From the NCBI RefSeq assembly GCF_008124785.1, contig NZ_VNHU01000007.1, forward strand, positions 1 through 64,000: a stretch of DNA of 64,000 nt. Reading direction: 5' to 3'. A program made the position numbers and the translations under genes. Each line of letters opens with the position of its first letter. Within the stretch, counting starts at the first letter, position 1. Below, in pieces: positions 7,899 through 17,593 of this stretch. The DNA is from Aquimarina intermedia (GTDB taxonomy: Bacteria > Bacteroidota > Bacteroidia > Flavobacteriales > Flavobacteriaceae). Under the pieces are notes generated by a model that worked only from the letters and a program-made list of their open reading frames with translations, did not search any database and was not told the origin of the DNA.

Positions 7899-9383
7899 AT
7901 GAAAAAATCCCTTGTTCTGCTGCTGATAATTCCAGTTTTTATCTTTGCGCAAAAACAACAAAATACCAACGAACTTCACAACAGGTCGTTTTGGAAAACA
8001 AAACCAGATGTCACAACTGTGAAACAAAAAATTGACGAAGGCAATGATCCAGTAACACTTAATGCAGCTGCTTTTGATGCTATTTGTTTTGCGATTAGAT
8101 CAAAAGCTCCTGTAGCAACGGTCGAATATTTACTATCCATAGCGGGAAACGACATAAATAAACCTACGCATGATGGAAGAAGCTATTTGATGTGGGCAGG
8201 TGCTACTGGGGATATTGACATGATGAAATTATTGATTAAAAAAGGTGCCGATACAAAGATTGTGGGTAGCCATGGTTTTAATTGGTTTACGTTTACTGTA
8301 AATGCAGGTTATGATACATTCGAAATCTACGACTTAATGGTATCCAATAATGTAGATTTAAAACAAACTAACCGTGCTGGAGCCAATGGGCTTTTACTAA
8401 TTGCACCGCATGCTAAAGATGATAAAATCATCAAATATTTTCAAGATAAAGGCTTAGACATCAGCGCTACGGACAAATTTGGAAATAACATACTTTTTTA
8501 TGCTGCCAAAGGAGGAAACACCACACTTATTAAAACCTATATTGCTCAAGGTATTGATTACAAAAAAGAAAATACACTTGGAGAGAACTTGGTACTATTT
8601 GCAAGTCAAGGACGTAGAGGTTACAGCAATCCTATAGGAGTTTTTAAATTCCTTGACAGCTTGGGCATTGATATGACTAAGACCAATCACCAAGGAGAGA
8701 ATGCATTACATAATATTGCATCTAATACTAAGGATGCTAATATTATAGATTTTTTTATTGATAAAGGGGTAAATGTATATCAAAAGGATAAAGAAGGTAA
8801 TACCGCTTTTCTAAATGCAGCTAGAGGAAACAATCTTTTGGTTTTAAAAAAATTAACCCCAATCATCAAGGATATCAATCATCAAAATGCAAAAGGATAT
8901 GCTGCCATTACCTTTGCAACGCAACGCATGAATGTGGAAACGTTTCAATTTCTAAAAGAAAAGGGAGCAAATTTAAATAGTACAGATACCGAGGGTAATA
9001 ATTTATACTATCATTTATTTAATGCGTATAACAAAAGAAACAGTAAACATTTTGAAACGTTTGCCAAGGCTTTAACTGATGCTGGAGTTTCACTTAAAAA
9101 TGCTTCTAAGAAAGAGCATCCGTTACATATCGCTATTGCCAAAAGAGAAAACAAATTGATTAAGAAAGCGATAGCGTTAGGCGCAGATGTAAATCAACAA
9201 AATAGTGATGGTTTAACTCCTCTACACTTAGCAGCTATGAAAGCAAATGATATCATGGTTTTAAAACTTCTTATTAGCAAAGGTGCAGATACTAAAGCAC
9301 TTACTGATTTTGAGGAAAGTGCCTATGATTTAGCTTTAGAAAACGAACTACTCAAGAATAAGGATATTACTTTTTTAAAATAA
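7899..9383 (+). CDS. Exported ankyrin-repeat protein in the iron-uptake locus
   Basis: A 494-residue protein with a signal peptide (1-18, ending 'IFAQ') followed almost entirely by ankyrin repeats, about ten, seen as 'DGRSYLMWAGATGDIDMMKLLIKKGAD', 'LGENLVLFASQGR' and 'DGLTPLHLAAMKANDIMVLKLLISKGAD'. It lacks an enzymatic domain or membrane anchor, so it should be a periplasmic binding scaffold. Position between the DUF4374 and DUF2271 genes in the same orientation suggests it belongs to the receptor operon. Exported ankyrin proteins are known elsewhere in oxidative or metal stress; the partner here is unknown. Confidence 0.85.
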   Translation: MKKSLVLLLIIPVFIFAQKQQNTNELHNRSFWKTKPDVTTVKQKIDEGNDPVTLNAAAFDAICFAIRSKAPVATVEYLLSIAGNDINKPTHDGRSYLMWAGATGDIDMMKLLIKKGADTKIVGSHGFNWFTFTVNAGYDTFEIYDLMVSNNVDLKQTNRAGANGLLLIAPHAKDDKIIKYFQDKGLDISATDKFGNNILFYAAKGGNTTLIKTYIAQGIDYKKENTLGENLVLFASQGRRGYSNPIGVFKFLDSLGIDMTKTNHQGENALHNIASNTKDANIIDFFIDKGVNVYQKDKEGNTAFLNAARGNNLLVLKKLTPIIKDINHQNAKGYAAITFATQRMNVETFQFLKEKGANLNSTDTEGNNLYYHLFNAYNKRNSKHFETFAKALTDAGVSLKNASKKEHPLHIAIAKRENKLIKKAIALGADVNQQNSDGLTPLHLAAMKANDIMVLKLLISKGADTKALTDFEESAYDLALENELLKNKDITFLK

Positions 9384-9402
9384 TTTAAAATAATACAGTA
9401 AC

Positions 9403-9894
9403 ATGAAATTTTATAAATATATTTTTTTCGTAGTTTGCTTATCATGCATGGCATTCACTACCCTAGAAAACACAGCACCAAAACCAAAATACAAATGTAT
9501 GGTTCAGTTAAAAAACTATGAAGGTGAAGGTGCTTATGTTGTGGTTTCAGTGATAGATAAGAATAATAAATACATAAAAACATTACAGATTTTAGGTGAT
9601 GATAAAAAATGGTATCCAGATCTTCCTACATGGTGGTCCTTTTTTGAAACGGTTAAGGATACCAACGTAGATGCTACTACAGGTGCAACCATTGCAGGTG
9701 GAGAACGTTCTATATTTTCCTTTGAACTAAACGAAGATGATTTACAAGCTGGTAATAAATTAAGATTTGAAACCGCTGTAGAGCATCAGGAATACTATGA
9801 GAAGGATTTAGAAGTTTTGTTAGAAAACAATAACTTAAAAAATAAATTCGAAGGAACCGGATATATTCGTTACGTTAGAATACTACCAAATTAA
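9403..9894 (+). CDS. DUF2271-type periplasmic protein
   Basis: A 163-residue protein with an N-terminal signal (1-18, 'MKFYKYIFFVVCLSCMAF'). The 'WYPDLPTWWSFF' segment followed by 'DATTGATIAGGERSIF' matches the DUF2271 family as recalled. 'D.TTGAT' resembles the flavin-attachment motif (DxxTGAT) of FMN-binding proteins, so covalent flavin binding is possible but unproven. It is 19 bases after the ankyrin gene and 8 bases before the PepSY-reductase gene, so it is very likely co-transcribed and may pass electrons from that membrane protein to the ferric substrate. Confidence 0.75.
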   Translation: MKFYKYIFFVVCLSCMAFTTLENTAPKPKYKCMVQLKNYEGEGAYVVVSVIDKNNKYIKTLQILGDDKKWYPDLPTWWSFFETVKDTNVDATTGATIAGGERSIFSFELNEDDLQAGNKLRFETAVEHQEYYEKDLEVLLENNNLKNKFEGTGYIRYVRILPN

Positions 9895-9902
9895 TTATAA
9901 AT

Positions 9903-12101
9903 ATGCTTAACAAGTTATGGAGATACAGTCATTTAGGCTTGACTGTATCTTCTTTTCTATTTTTACTATTAGCAACTATAACGGGTTCTTTTCTGGCATT
10001 TGAACCCATTTATGACAAACTACAACCTTATCACATTAACGAAGGTGAAGATGTAACTTTATCAGAATTAATAACAAATCTACATAATCAATATGATGAG
10101 ATTTTAACTATTCAAGTTGATAAAAATTACTTTATAAAAGCTAGTGTATTCAGTATGGATGAAGCTGGTGGCGGAGAATTCTACATCAACCCATTTAATG
10201 GAAATAAAATTGCCGACATACCCCCAAAAAAGCCATTTTTTGAGTTCTTAACCAATTTTCATCGCTCGTTATTTTTAAAAACTCCAGGAAGAGTTTTTGT
10301 GGGTATTACTTGTTTTTTTTTGTTTTTAATAGCTATTACAGGTTTAGGTTTAGCCATAAAAAGACAAGGAGGCTTACTAAAATTTTACTCAAAAATTATT
10401 AATGATAAGTCTATACAATATAATCATGTCGCACTAGGGAGATTCCTGCTGATTCCTATTATTGTTATCGCCTTGTCAGGTACGTATTTATCAATGGATA
10501 GATTTTCATTGCTACCCACGGTAAAAGAAATTGCTCATCAACATACGCTGGCTACTAAGGATGCCCTCCCCTTTTTCGAATTTCCTATTTTTAAAAATAC
10601 CTCCTTAAAAGATATTCAAAAATTAGAATTCCCTTTCTCTACAGATGAAGAAGATTTTTTTGTGCTAAACCTACACGACAAAGAAATAAAAATCCATCAA
10701 AAAACTGGTGAAGTCGTAGAAACAATCAATTATCCCATAACAAAAATGATCGCAATATTAAGTTTTGATCTCCATACAGGTGTAGGAAGTATCTTTTGGT
10801 CCGTAGTGTTATTTATAAGTTCGCTTTCTATACTATATTTTCTATACTCTGGGAGTATCATTACTTTTCAGAGATTACGATCTTCGATTAGTAATACGTT
10901 TAAATTCAATCAAGCTACTATTATAATCCTTGTAGGATCAGAAAATGGAAATACAAAACGTCTAGGAAAAATTTTGCAACAATCACTGGTAAAGGCTGGT
11001 AAAAAAGTTTTTTTAGATACCTTAAATAATTATCGACAATATGAGAATATCGATCAACTACTAATTATAACTTCTACTTATGGACAAGGAGAACCCCCCA
11101 GTAATGCCGGTTTATTTTTAAATAAACTACAAAGCATTAAAATTATTAAACCTTTTAGTTGCCATGTCATTGGATTAGGGTCCTATTCATATCCGCTATT
11201 TTGCGAATTCGCCAAAAAGATTTATAGCAAAGCTTTATTGCATAATGATATTAATGTTCCTTCATCAAATCCTCTATTAATTCACAACCAAAACTATCAA
11301 CAGTTTAGAAAATGGGCTTTAGATTGGGCTTCTTCTTTAAAAATCAACTTAGAGCTCCCCATGGAGTTAGCCACTAAAAAAGAAAAAGAAACTAGTTTCA
11401 AGGTTATTGCAAAACAGAATGTCATCGACCCCTATGATGAGACGTTTAGACTAACCTTAACGACCAAAAAGCTTAAAAAAGTTATTCCTGGGGATTTGAT
11501 AGGATTTACACCATTTGATGAAACGCAAGAACGTTTATATTCAGTTGGTAAATGCAGCAATGGGGATTTGTTATTAAGTGTAAAAAGACACCCTAGCGGC
11601 GTATGTTCTAATTTTCTAAATGAATTAAAAATAGATCAAGAAGTAAAGGGGAAAATTAAGAAGAATGAAGATTTTTATCTCCCAACAAAGAGCCCACAAA
11701 TAGTATTGATCGCTAACGGAACTGGAATTGCACCTTTTCTAGGTATGATTCATCAAAAATCACAAACTCCTATACGTTTATATTGGGGAACAAGAACCAA
11801 AAAATCTGAAGAATTATACAAGCATCAAATCGATAAATCTTTACAAAAGAATAGATTGTATCAGTATCACGTAGCCTATTCTAAAGAAGACAGCCCTTAT
11901 AACTATGTTCAGGATTTAATTTTGAGAGATGAAAAAACAATGGCTACACTACTATCAAGTGGAGGCACTATAATGATTTGCGGATCTATTATCATGCGTG
12001 ATTCGATTTACACACTTTTAGAAAAAATTTGTAAAAAATACTCACTTCAATCTCTAGAGTTCTATTTAGGTAAAAAGCAAATTGTAACTGATTGTTATTA
12101 A
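9903..12101 (+). CDS. PepSY-domain membrane protein fused to flavodoxin and NAD(P)H-flavin reductase modules
   Basis: A 732-residue membrane flavoreductase. Transmembrane segments lie near residues 10-32, 138-158, 183-200 and ~297-325, forming the PepSY-TM portion. A flavodoxin domain follows (~340-480), with FMN-loop motifs 'GSENGNTKRLGK' and 'TSTYGQGEPPSNA'. The last ~240 residues are a ferredoxin-NADP-reductase-like module, with 'RLYSVGK', 'GVCSNFL' and 'NGTGIAPFLGMI', resembling CysJ. Such proteins are thought to move electrons from cytoplasmic NAD(P)H across the membrane, fitting reduction of ferric siderophore. It is the last gene of the operon. Confidence 0.87.
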   Translation: MLNKLWRYSHLGLTVSSFLFLLLATITGSFLAFEPIYDKLQPYHINEGEDVTLSELITNLHNQYDEILTIQVDKNYFIKASVFSMDEAGGGEFYINPFNGNKIADIPPKKPFFEFLTNFHRSLFLKTPGRVFVGITCFFLFLIAITGLGLAIKRQGGLLKFYSKIINDKSIQYNHVALGRFLLIPIIVIALSGTYLSMDRFSLLPTVKEIAHQHTLATKDALPFFEFPIFKNTSLKDIQKLEFPFSTDEEDFFVLNLHDKEIKIHQKTGEVVETINYPITKMIAILSFDLHTGVGSIFWSVVLFISSLSILYFLYSGSIITFQRLRSSISNTFKFNQATIIILVGSENGNTKRLGKILQQSLVKAGKKVFLDTLNNYRQYENIDQLLIITSTYGQGEPPSNAGLFLNKLQSIKIIKPFSCHVIGLGSYSYPLFCEFAKKIYSKALLHNDINVPSSNPLLIHNQNYQQFRKWALDWASSLKINLELPMELATKKEKETSFKVIAKQNVIDPYDETFRLTLTTKKLKKVIPGDLIGFTPFDETQERLYSVGKCSNGDLLLSVKRHPSGVCSNFLNELKIDQEVKGKIKKNEDFYLPTKSPQIVLIANGTGIAPFLGMIHQKSQTPIRLYWGTRTKKSEELYKHQIDKSLQKNRLYQYHVAYSKEDSPYNYVQDLILRDEKTMATLLSSGGTIMICGSIIMRDSIYTLLEKICKKYSLQSLEFYLGKKQIVTDCY

Positions 12102-12140
12102 ACTGTACTTTATTAATATAATGCACATTACGCAACAGCC

Positions 12141-12174
12141 TCTACAAAATAGTGAATATCTAGTGTTTTGTAGA
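12141..12174. repeat. Perfect 9-bp inverted repeat after the iron-uptake operon
   Basis: TCTACAAAA (12141-12149) and TTTTGTAGA (12166-12174) can form a hairpin with a 16-base loop, 40 bases after the operon's stop codon. No T-run follows, so it is at best a weak terminator or an mRNA-stabilising hairpin. Confidence 0.35.
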
Positions 12175-12327
12175 ACGGGTATCATCTTGTAAAAAGTAAG
12201 CGAAGTTAATTTTGACATAACTCGAGTTTATTGAATTCGCATGACGGCCTCGGTACATTTAAACCATGGACTTATATAAGTTATAAACCAGTAAATTTAA
12301 AAAAAATACAAGCACTTGCTAGTTGTA

Positions 12328-12957
12328 TTAACCCAAAAACTTACCTAACGAAGCGGGTTGCTGTAGTAACCATCCGGTAAGGCTGTATCGTGGTTTGTTG
12401 GATGCCACCACACGATGCGGGACATCAGCACTCTTAAACATAACACACCTTGCTTCAATAGGTTCGACAAGCAACGATGTGCCGTCTTTTAGAAAAATTT
12501 CCAACTCACCCCCATCTCCTTTTTGCCAGCCTTTATTTAAGTACATGACCATACTAATCGTTCGATTGCTTCGGGTATTAAATTGATCTATGTGTTTTTC
12601 ATAATAGCCACCTTTAGGATAATGTGCTAAATGAAACTCATATCCAGATAAACCGAGAAAACAATACCTGTTATAAATATGCATAGTTTCATCAACCAAA
12701 TTCCAAAATTCATTTACCTCAGTGTCTCTTTTTCGGTCAAGCCAATACGTATAGTCACCGCGTATATCCTGCCGAATCACATGCTCTCCCATTGCTCCTA
12801 TTCCAGCCTTGTTAAACGCTTCAAGGTGAGATAGAAAAAATGATCGAATGGTATTAAACCTATGTGGATCCAAAAAATTATCTACTATTACATAATCATT
12901 ATGAGAAAGCTCATCCATCCAGGAGAGCCAATCCTCTAGCTTGTGGTAATTGTTCAA
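12328..12957 (-). CDS. 2OG-Fe(II) oxygenase (SM-20/PKHD-like)
   Basis: A 209-residue soluble dioxygenase with the facial triad visible: H122 and D124 in 'YYEKHIDQFN', H181 in 'VPHRVV', and the 2-oxoglutarate-binding Arg190 in 'KPRYSLTGW'. The strand 'GDGGELEIF' is typical of prolyl-hydroxylase-like enzymes. The substrate may be a protein prolyl residue, but the sequence does not show it. It is a single gene convergent with the iron operon. Iron dependence is intrinsic to the family, and no shared regulation is visible. Confidence 0.85.
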   Translation of the reverse strand: MNNYHKLEDWLSWMDELSHNDYVIVDNFLDPHRFNTIRSFFLSHLEAFNKAGIGAMGEHVIRQDIRGDYTYWLDRKRDTEVNEFWNLVDETMHIYNRYCFLGLSGYEFHLAHYPKGGYYEKHIDQFNTRSNRTISMVMYLNKGWQKGDGGELEIFLKDGTSLLVEPIEARCVMFKSADVPHRVVASNKPRYSLTGWLLQQPASLGKFLG

Positions 12958-13186
12958 TACATCAAAAAAGTCCGTAAATATACAGTATTATCAAATAGAA
13001 AAATCAAAAAATGCACCTATCGCGATATCTATCCTATGTGAAGCACTCTCCTAAGTTCTCAACTATGTTATTTCTATCTTAGTTACCTCATAGTAGTGAT
13101 TTTACCCAATTGAAATACCTGACATTCCGCTTTACTATAGTTCATATATCAACAAATAAGTAACCCACACAGTCAAAATCTCCCAA

Positions 13187-13272
13187 CGTCTCAGCATACT
13201 ATCCTAACACTAAAATTATTGATTCAAAATAATTATGTAATTTATAGAGTACTGTACATCATCTGGTTTCTC
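13187..13272. repeat. Dispersed intergenic repeat, copy 2
   Basis: Blocks ATACTAT (13196), GATTCAAAATAA (13221) and ATGTAATTTAT (13235) align with the other copies; spacing between the two marker blocks is 41 bases. It lies ~90-175 bases before the hydrolase gene. Nothing else is recognisable in the 12958-13360 spacer except a weak promoter-like TACCTTTA near 13313. Confidence 0.35.
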
Positions 13273-13360
13273 TATAGATGTTGTCACCAAAAAAGTTGAA
13301 TAAATAAACTGTACCTTTAGCAGACATCGAATATATAACACCAATAAAGCTCTTTAATAA

Positions 13361-14256
13361 ATGAAACAAAGTCTATCCTATTATATTACGTTGTTGGTGA
13401 TCAAGTTAAAAGGAATAAAGAATAGTTTTAGCAAAGATCCTATAAATGTAAAAAAGATCAGAAAAGATGATGTTTATTCCCAAAAAAGCAAGTTTTTTAG
13501 AGAGAATACACTCTCCGTTTTTAAAGTTTCGGACACTTTAATTACCGAGGTTGGATTAAATAAAAATTCTCCAAACTTAATTATATTCATTCACGGAGGC
13601 GCCTTTATCTCCGGTCCGGCAAAACATCATTGGGATACAGTAAAAGCAATTGCCAAACAAACCAATCACAAGATTTGGCTATGCCAGTATCCAAAAGCAC
13701 CAGAAAACAAGATCACAAAAATATCAGCCAATATAGATCATGTGTATACCCAAGCTATAGAAAACTACGCGCCCGATAAAATTTCGCTAATTGGAGATTC
13801 AGTCGGCGGAACCTTAGTGACGACTTTAATTCAGCGCCTAAATAGTAAAAATACAACATTGCCCGGCAAAATAATTCTTATTTCGCCTGTCATGGATGCA
13901 ACTATATTCAACTCAGAGATAGAGAGCATAGACCCGATCGATCCAATGTTGTCTAAAAAAGGCGTGCTGAGTGCAAAAAAAATGTGTGCTGGCACAATGG
14001 ATTTAAAGAATGTGATGATGTCACCTCTTTATGGTTGTTTTAATAACTTTCCGAGAACTGTATTATTTCTGGCACAGAATGACATTACCTATCCCGATCA
14101 AAAAATAGCAGCGCAAAAATTAATCGAAGCAATACGAAGGTGGAGATAATTTTAGGATCAAATATGCCTCACATCTGGCCATTACTTCCTATAATGAAAG
14201 AAGCAAAAAGATCGTTACAGCAACTGATAAGGATTCTCAAAAATAATGCTTCATAG
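13361..14256 (+). pseudogene. HSL-family alpha/beta hydrolase, frameshifted near the 3' end
   Basis: The first frame (13361-14149, 262 residues) has the oxyanion-hole motif HGGAF (78-82), nucleophile Ser147 in 'GDSVGG', and a probable catalytic Asp in 'LAQNDITYP'. It then ends abruptly in 'AIRRWR'. From 14140 the next frame continues the family with 'VEIILGSNMPHIWPLLP', which carries the expected catalytic His, and stops at 14254-14256. One missing base near 14131 explains this: restoring it gives 'EANTKVEIILG'. The predicted 262-residue product therefore lacks its His. Either the gene is recently inactivated or this is a sequencing error. Confidence 0.75.
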
Positions 14257-14354
14257 CAAAATACATCTTTAATAGTCTGAATCGTAGGCCTCTCTAAAAA
14301 AACAACATGATTATCGGTAATAAATAACATACTTTCCTCTTTTGAAAAAAATGA

Positions 14355-14552
14355 ATGCTAGCCTCTATTGAAAAAATTCAATTTAAATGTTTAATTTTAA
14401 AAGAAAACAGTAACGATGATTGTTCTCTTCTAATCCAAAAATATACAATGAGAATTCTAGACGGCAAAGGATTAAACGATTGTGTTTGTGGACAATCAAA
14501 ACGGATGCCGAATTGTGATGGCTCTCATAAACAAATAGCAAAAGCATTGTAA
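14355..14552 (+). CDS. Small CDGSH-type iron-sulfur protein
   Basis: A 65-residue protein whose C-terminal half holds 'CVCGQSKRMPNCDGSH', the CDGSH signature with three Cys and one His that bind a 2Fe-2S cluster. The N-terminal 30 residues have no recognisable domain and may not be genuine; an internal Met just before 'RILDGKGLNDC' would give a shorter protein of about 35 residues. It lies between the broken hydrolase and an AraC gene, in a region with signs of decay, so it may be a fragment of a longer protein. Confidence 0.55.
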   Translation: MLASIEKIQFKCLILKENSNDDCSLLIQKYTMRILDGKGLNDCVCGQSKRMPNCDGSHKQIAKAL

Positions 14553-14610
14553 ATTTGCTACATAACAAAACAGTTCAACAGTAACGCACTGTACCTAACA
14601 CCAAGAAACA

Positions 14611-15444
14611 TTGATATTTGAAAATCACATTTTAGAAAAACCATTAGCAGCATATATTGAATCTATATTCTACTATAAAGGGTATAAACCTGATCATTCC
14701 GTCGAACGGGTTGTGCCCACGGGACACGTTTTTATCATATTTGAATTGAATGGCTTTGAATATCATACCTTTGACAGCGACACGCTACAACCCAATGGTA
14801 GTTATAAAAACGTTTGGGTTTCCGGGATGCACAAAGAGTACTTATCGATTTCTGCACATCAAAATTCTGAGATGTTGGTGATTCAGTTTAAAACAGATGG
14901 CGCCTATCCATTTTTACAATTGCCAATACATAAATTAAACAACAAAGTTATAGCGGCTCAAGAGCTATTTGGAGCAGAAATCTTAGTACTAAGAGAACAG
15001 ATTTTGAAAGCAGAGAACGCCACAGAAAAATTCAACTGGGTTGAAGCCTGGTTAACCCAAAAAATTGCCGTGAATAAAATACCTGATGGCACTGTGGTAA
15101 ATGTTCTTAAACAACTTAAAACTAAACCCCTTACTGATAGTAGGGAGATTATTGCTTCCTATCCTAATACTCAAAAGCATCTTATTCATCAATTCAAAAA
15201 GTATTTCGGCTTAACACCAAAAGTGTTTCACAGAATTTTTAGATTTAACGAACTACTTAAAAAACTACAAAACAAGCAACCGCTCATATGGGCTCAAATT
15301 GCCTACGAATTTGGGTATTCTGATCAATCACATTTTATAAAAGAATTTAAAGAGTTTTCAGGATTTAATCCACAAGAGTTCATCAAATCAGGATTTCATG
15401 AGGAAGAAGAAACAAATTTCTTTCCTTTAGATAGAAAAGGTTAA
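14611..15444 (+). CDS. AraC-family regulator with DUF6597-like N-terminal domain
   Basis: A 277-residue regulator beginning at TTG; the family normally begins close to 'IFENHILEKPLAAYI', which matches this start. The N-terminal ~150 residues ('VPTGHVFIIFELNG', 'VSGMHKEYLSISAHQNSEMLVIQFK') resemble the DUF6597 sensor domain. The C-terminal 100 residues are an AraC helix-turn-helix ending 'QIAYEFGYSDQSHFIKEFKEFSGFNPQEF'. It precedes an SRPBCC-type gene by about 60 bases, so the two may be linked. The effector is unknown. Confidence 0.82.
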   Translation: MIFENHILEKPLAAYIESIFYYKGYKPDHSVERVVPTGHVFIIFELNGFEYHTFDSDTLQPNGSYKNVWVSGMHKEYLSISAHQNSEMLVIQFKTDGAYPFLQLPIHKLNNKVIAAQELFGAEILVLREQILKAENATEKFNWVEAWLTQKIAVNKIPDGTVVNVLKQLKTKPLTDSREIIASYPNTQKHLIHQFKKYFGLTPKVFHRIFRFNELLKKLQNKQPLIWAQIAYEFGYSDQSHFIKEFKEFSGFNPQEFIKSGFHEEEETNFFPLDRKG

Positions 15445-15502
15445 TTTTTTACTATTGCATCCTTCAGGATTTTTATAATTTGTGAGCTGTAAACTAAAAA
15501 TC

Positions 15503-16090
15503 ATGAAAAAACTGTTACTTCAACTAATTCTCGCTTGCCTACCTTTGGTAAATATCGCACAATCCTCAAACCAAGTTATTGACGACCGAATCATAACGGT
15601 TGTGGATTCTTCGGACACCAATAATATGGTGTTAAAACAGTCTTTTGAAGTCAATGTACCTCTCGATTCTGTTTGGAATGCCTACACTACGAAAAAAGGC
15701 TGGGAAAATTGGGCTACAGCCATCGCTGATGTTGACTTTAAAATAAACGGAATTGTAAAAACCAACTATAACGAAAATGGCAAAATTGGAGATGAATCTA
15801 CGATTACCCTCCACATCATAAACTACGTTCCAAAAAAAATGCTCACACTACAAGCGGAACTCACCAAAAATTTCCCCGAGTTTATGAAAGAAGATGAAAA
15901 AGATTTATTTAACATGATACTCTTTGAAGAAAAAGGCCCTACTAAAACTAAAGTTATTTCATATGGTATCGGTTATAAACTTAACGAGAAATATAAGTCT
16001 TTGATGAAATTTTTTATACAAGGCAATGCGCAATCCTACCTCAATCTTATATCCTATTTAGAAACCGGAAAACCTTCTGTTAACTATTAG
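15503..16090 (+). CDS. Exported SRPBCC/START-like protein
   Basis: The ATG at 15503 is preferred over an in-frame GTG at 15482, because it gives a clean signal peptide (MKKLLLQLILACLPLVNIAQ). The mature part begins with 'VLKQSFEVNVPLDSVWNAYTTKKGWENWATAIADVDFKING', the opening of SRPBCC/AHSA1-like helix-grip domains, which bind hydrophobic ligands. The length of 195 residues suits one such domain plus signal. An exported location is unusual for this family but is seen in flavobacteria. The ligand is unknown. Confidence 0.75.
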   Translation: MKKLLLQLILACLPLVNIAQSSNQVIDDRIITVVDSSDTNNMVLKQSFEVNVPLDSVWNAYTTKKGWENWATAIADVDFKINGIVKTNYNENGKIGDESTITLHIINYVPKKMLTLQAELTKNFPEFMKEDEKDLFNMILFEEKGPTKTKVISYGIGYKLNEKYKSLMKFFIQGNAQSYLNLISYLETGKPSVNY

Positions 16091-16400
16091 AAGCTATCGA
16101 GAATAATTAGTATGCATAACGATTCGATAAACGAGTAAGAGTAAGAAAAACGCATAAAGACTGTACTTTATTTATGCACAGCTTTAGATTTTTTTTTAGG
16201 ATTCACCAAGTAAAGCCAAAGTTTCCTCACTCCATCCAACACCAGCAGTTCACTGAAAATGAAGGTCCTTAAAATTGTGTATTTTGTACATTGTTAAAAA
16301 AAATTGCAACATTCTTGATCAGCAACAATGCTTCAACAATATTGATAGAAACTAACTAACAATTCGCCTGATAATAAAAATTGGATTTCACTCCGCCAAG

Positions 16401-16500
16401 TCTCCTGACCTCCCGACATAGTATTTATACATTTAAAGCTACAGATTCCAAATAAGTCTCTGGTTTAATCATGATTCAAACCATATTTTCACTCTGCTAA
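16401..16500. repeat. Dispersed intergenic repeat, copy 3
   Basis: Blocks ATAGTAT (16418), GCTACAGATTC (16438), CTGGTTTA (16460) and a final CACTCTG match copy 1; the marker spacing is 42 bases. It lies ~160 bases before a lipoprotein gene. The remaining 16091-16658 spacer is AT-rich, with no gene I can support. Confidence 0.45.
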
Positions 16501-16658
16501 GTAAGCTCGTATTGTTGTAAGTACTCAAAAAGCAAGTCAACCCTTATACAGAAACTATTATTTTATACATACTAAATAAGATTTTAACAGGTTTATCTGA
16601 TAATTTGGTATTGCTTGTATAAAAAAGAATATATTTAACAAAATTTAACTTTCCATCA

Positions 16659-17384
16659 ATGAAAAAATTTATCACCTACATTGCGATTTTTTGTTTATTA
16701 AGTTGCTCGAGCGATGATCAAGACAAGCAAAACTCTATAAGTATTCAGCTTAATTTCGATCAAATAAGTGAATATGCAAACGATTATACTTTTTCTGATT
16801 TTAAAATAAAAATATATTCTACGAAAGAAGATTATTTTAATGAAACGAACCCTGTCTTTTCTGGTGATTTTGATACCACCGGCGCTATATCAATATCAGA
16901 AAATATAGCAGCCAAAAGTTATTATGTGGATATCTATTCCACCGATAAAGTGTTGAGTAATTGGGAGCCCAGTGATCTGGATGTAGACAGTTCGAATATC
17001 ATTGTCTTTTATCCCAGTAATGGTGGTACCGATTTTTTTCAAACAGTATACATAACAGATACTATAAAAGTTATGGGTACTTGGAGCTTTTCTACGTACG
17101 ACTATACGAATTCTGATAACCCGGAAAAAACTATTAAAACGAGCTTGTCAATAAACAAAGATTTTACGGTGCAATCCCATGAAAGTTACAATGATATTGA
17201 TTTGGTGTTAAATTTCGAATTAGAATCTTACACATCTCTTAATATTACCAATATTGAACCTGATGATCAAAGCTATCCGGCCTTATATACTAATAGAAAT
17301 GCGCTATCGCTGCAAGTCGATGAACTGGGTTTCTTATATTTTTACAACTATGCCGGTGAAAATACTATATATTCAAAAAATTAA
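16659..17384 (+). CDS. Putative lipoprotein of unknown function
   Basis: A 241-residue lipoprotein with lipobox 'LLSC' (Cys16) followed by SSDDQDKQ, an acidic sorting-type linker for surface or outer-membrane export in Bacteroidota. The body is Asn/Asp/Tyr-rich and beta-strand-like ('IMGTWSFSTYDYTNSDNPEK'-type strands), with a possible lipocalin-like 'MGTWSFSTYD' opening. I do not recognise a family. It stands alone, with dispersed-repeat copies on both sides. Confidence 0.65.
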   Translation: MKKFITYIAIFCLLSCSSDDQDKQNSISIQLNFDQISEYANDYTFSDFKIKIYSTKEDYFNETNPVFSGDFDTTGAISISENIAAKSYYVDIYSTDKVLSNWEPSDLDVDSSNIIVFYPSNGGTDFFQTVYITDTIKVMGTWSFSTYDYTNSDNPEKTIKTSLSINKDFTVQSHESYNDIDLVLNFELESYTSLNITNIEPDDQSYPALYTNRNALSLQVDELGFLYFYNYAGENTIYSKN

Positions 17385-17412
17385 TAACTTGTACACAAAG
17401 ATTCACTACTTT

Positions 17413-17486
17413 ACTATATAGTATTGTGGTATAAAAGTTATACACTAAGAAATAAGTAGTTTACCTATAAATATGATTAAATCTTC
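17413..17486. repeat. Dispersed intergenic repeat, copy 4
   Basis: Blocks ATAGTAT (17418), TACACTAAGAAATAAG and GTAGTTTA (17456) align with the other copies; the marker spacing is 38 bases. It lies ~110 bases before the small membrane-protein gene at 17594. Confidence 0.4.
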
Positions 17487-17593
17487 AATACACTTACCAG
17501 CCTTGGGATGCATAAGTGTTCAAGTATGAAAAAATATAGTTGCTATCCTATCTAGATGCTATTACTAAAACTAACTAAAAAAACAACTGACTG

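Noticed and set aside
16160..16290. Minus-strand frame with 'LDGVRKLWLYLVNPKKK'
   Set aside because: About 35 codons only, no clear start, no family recognised; it lies in a decayed spacer.
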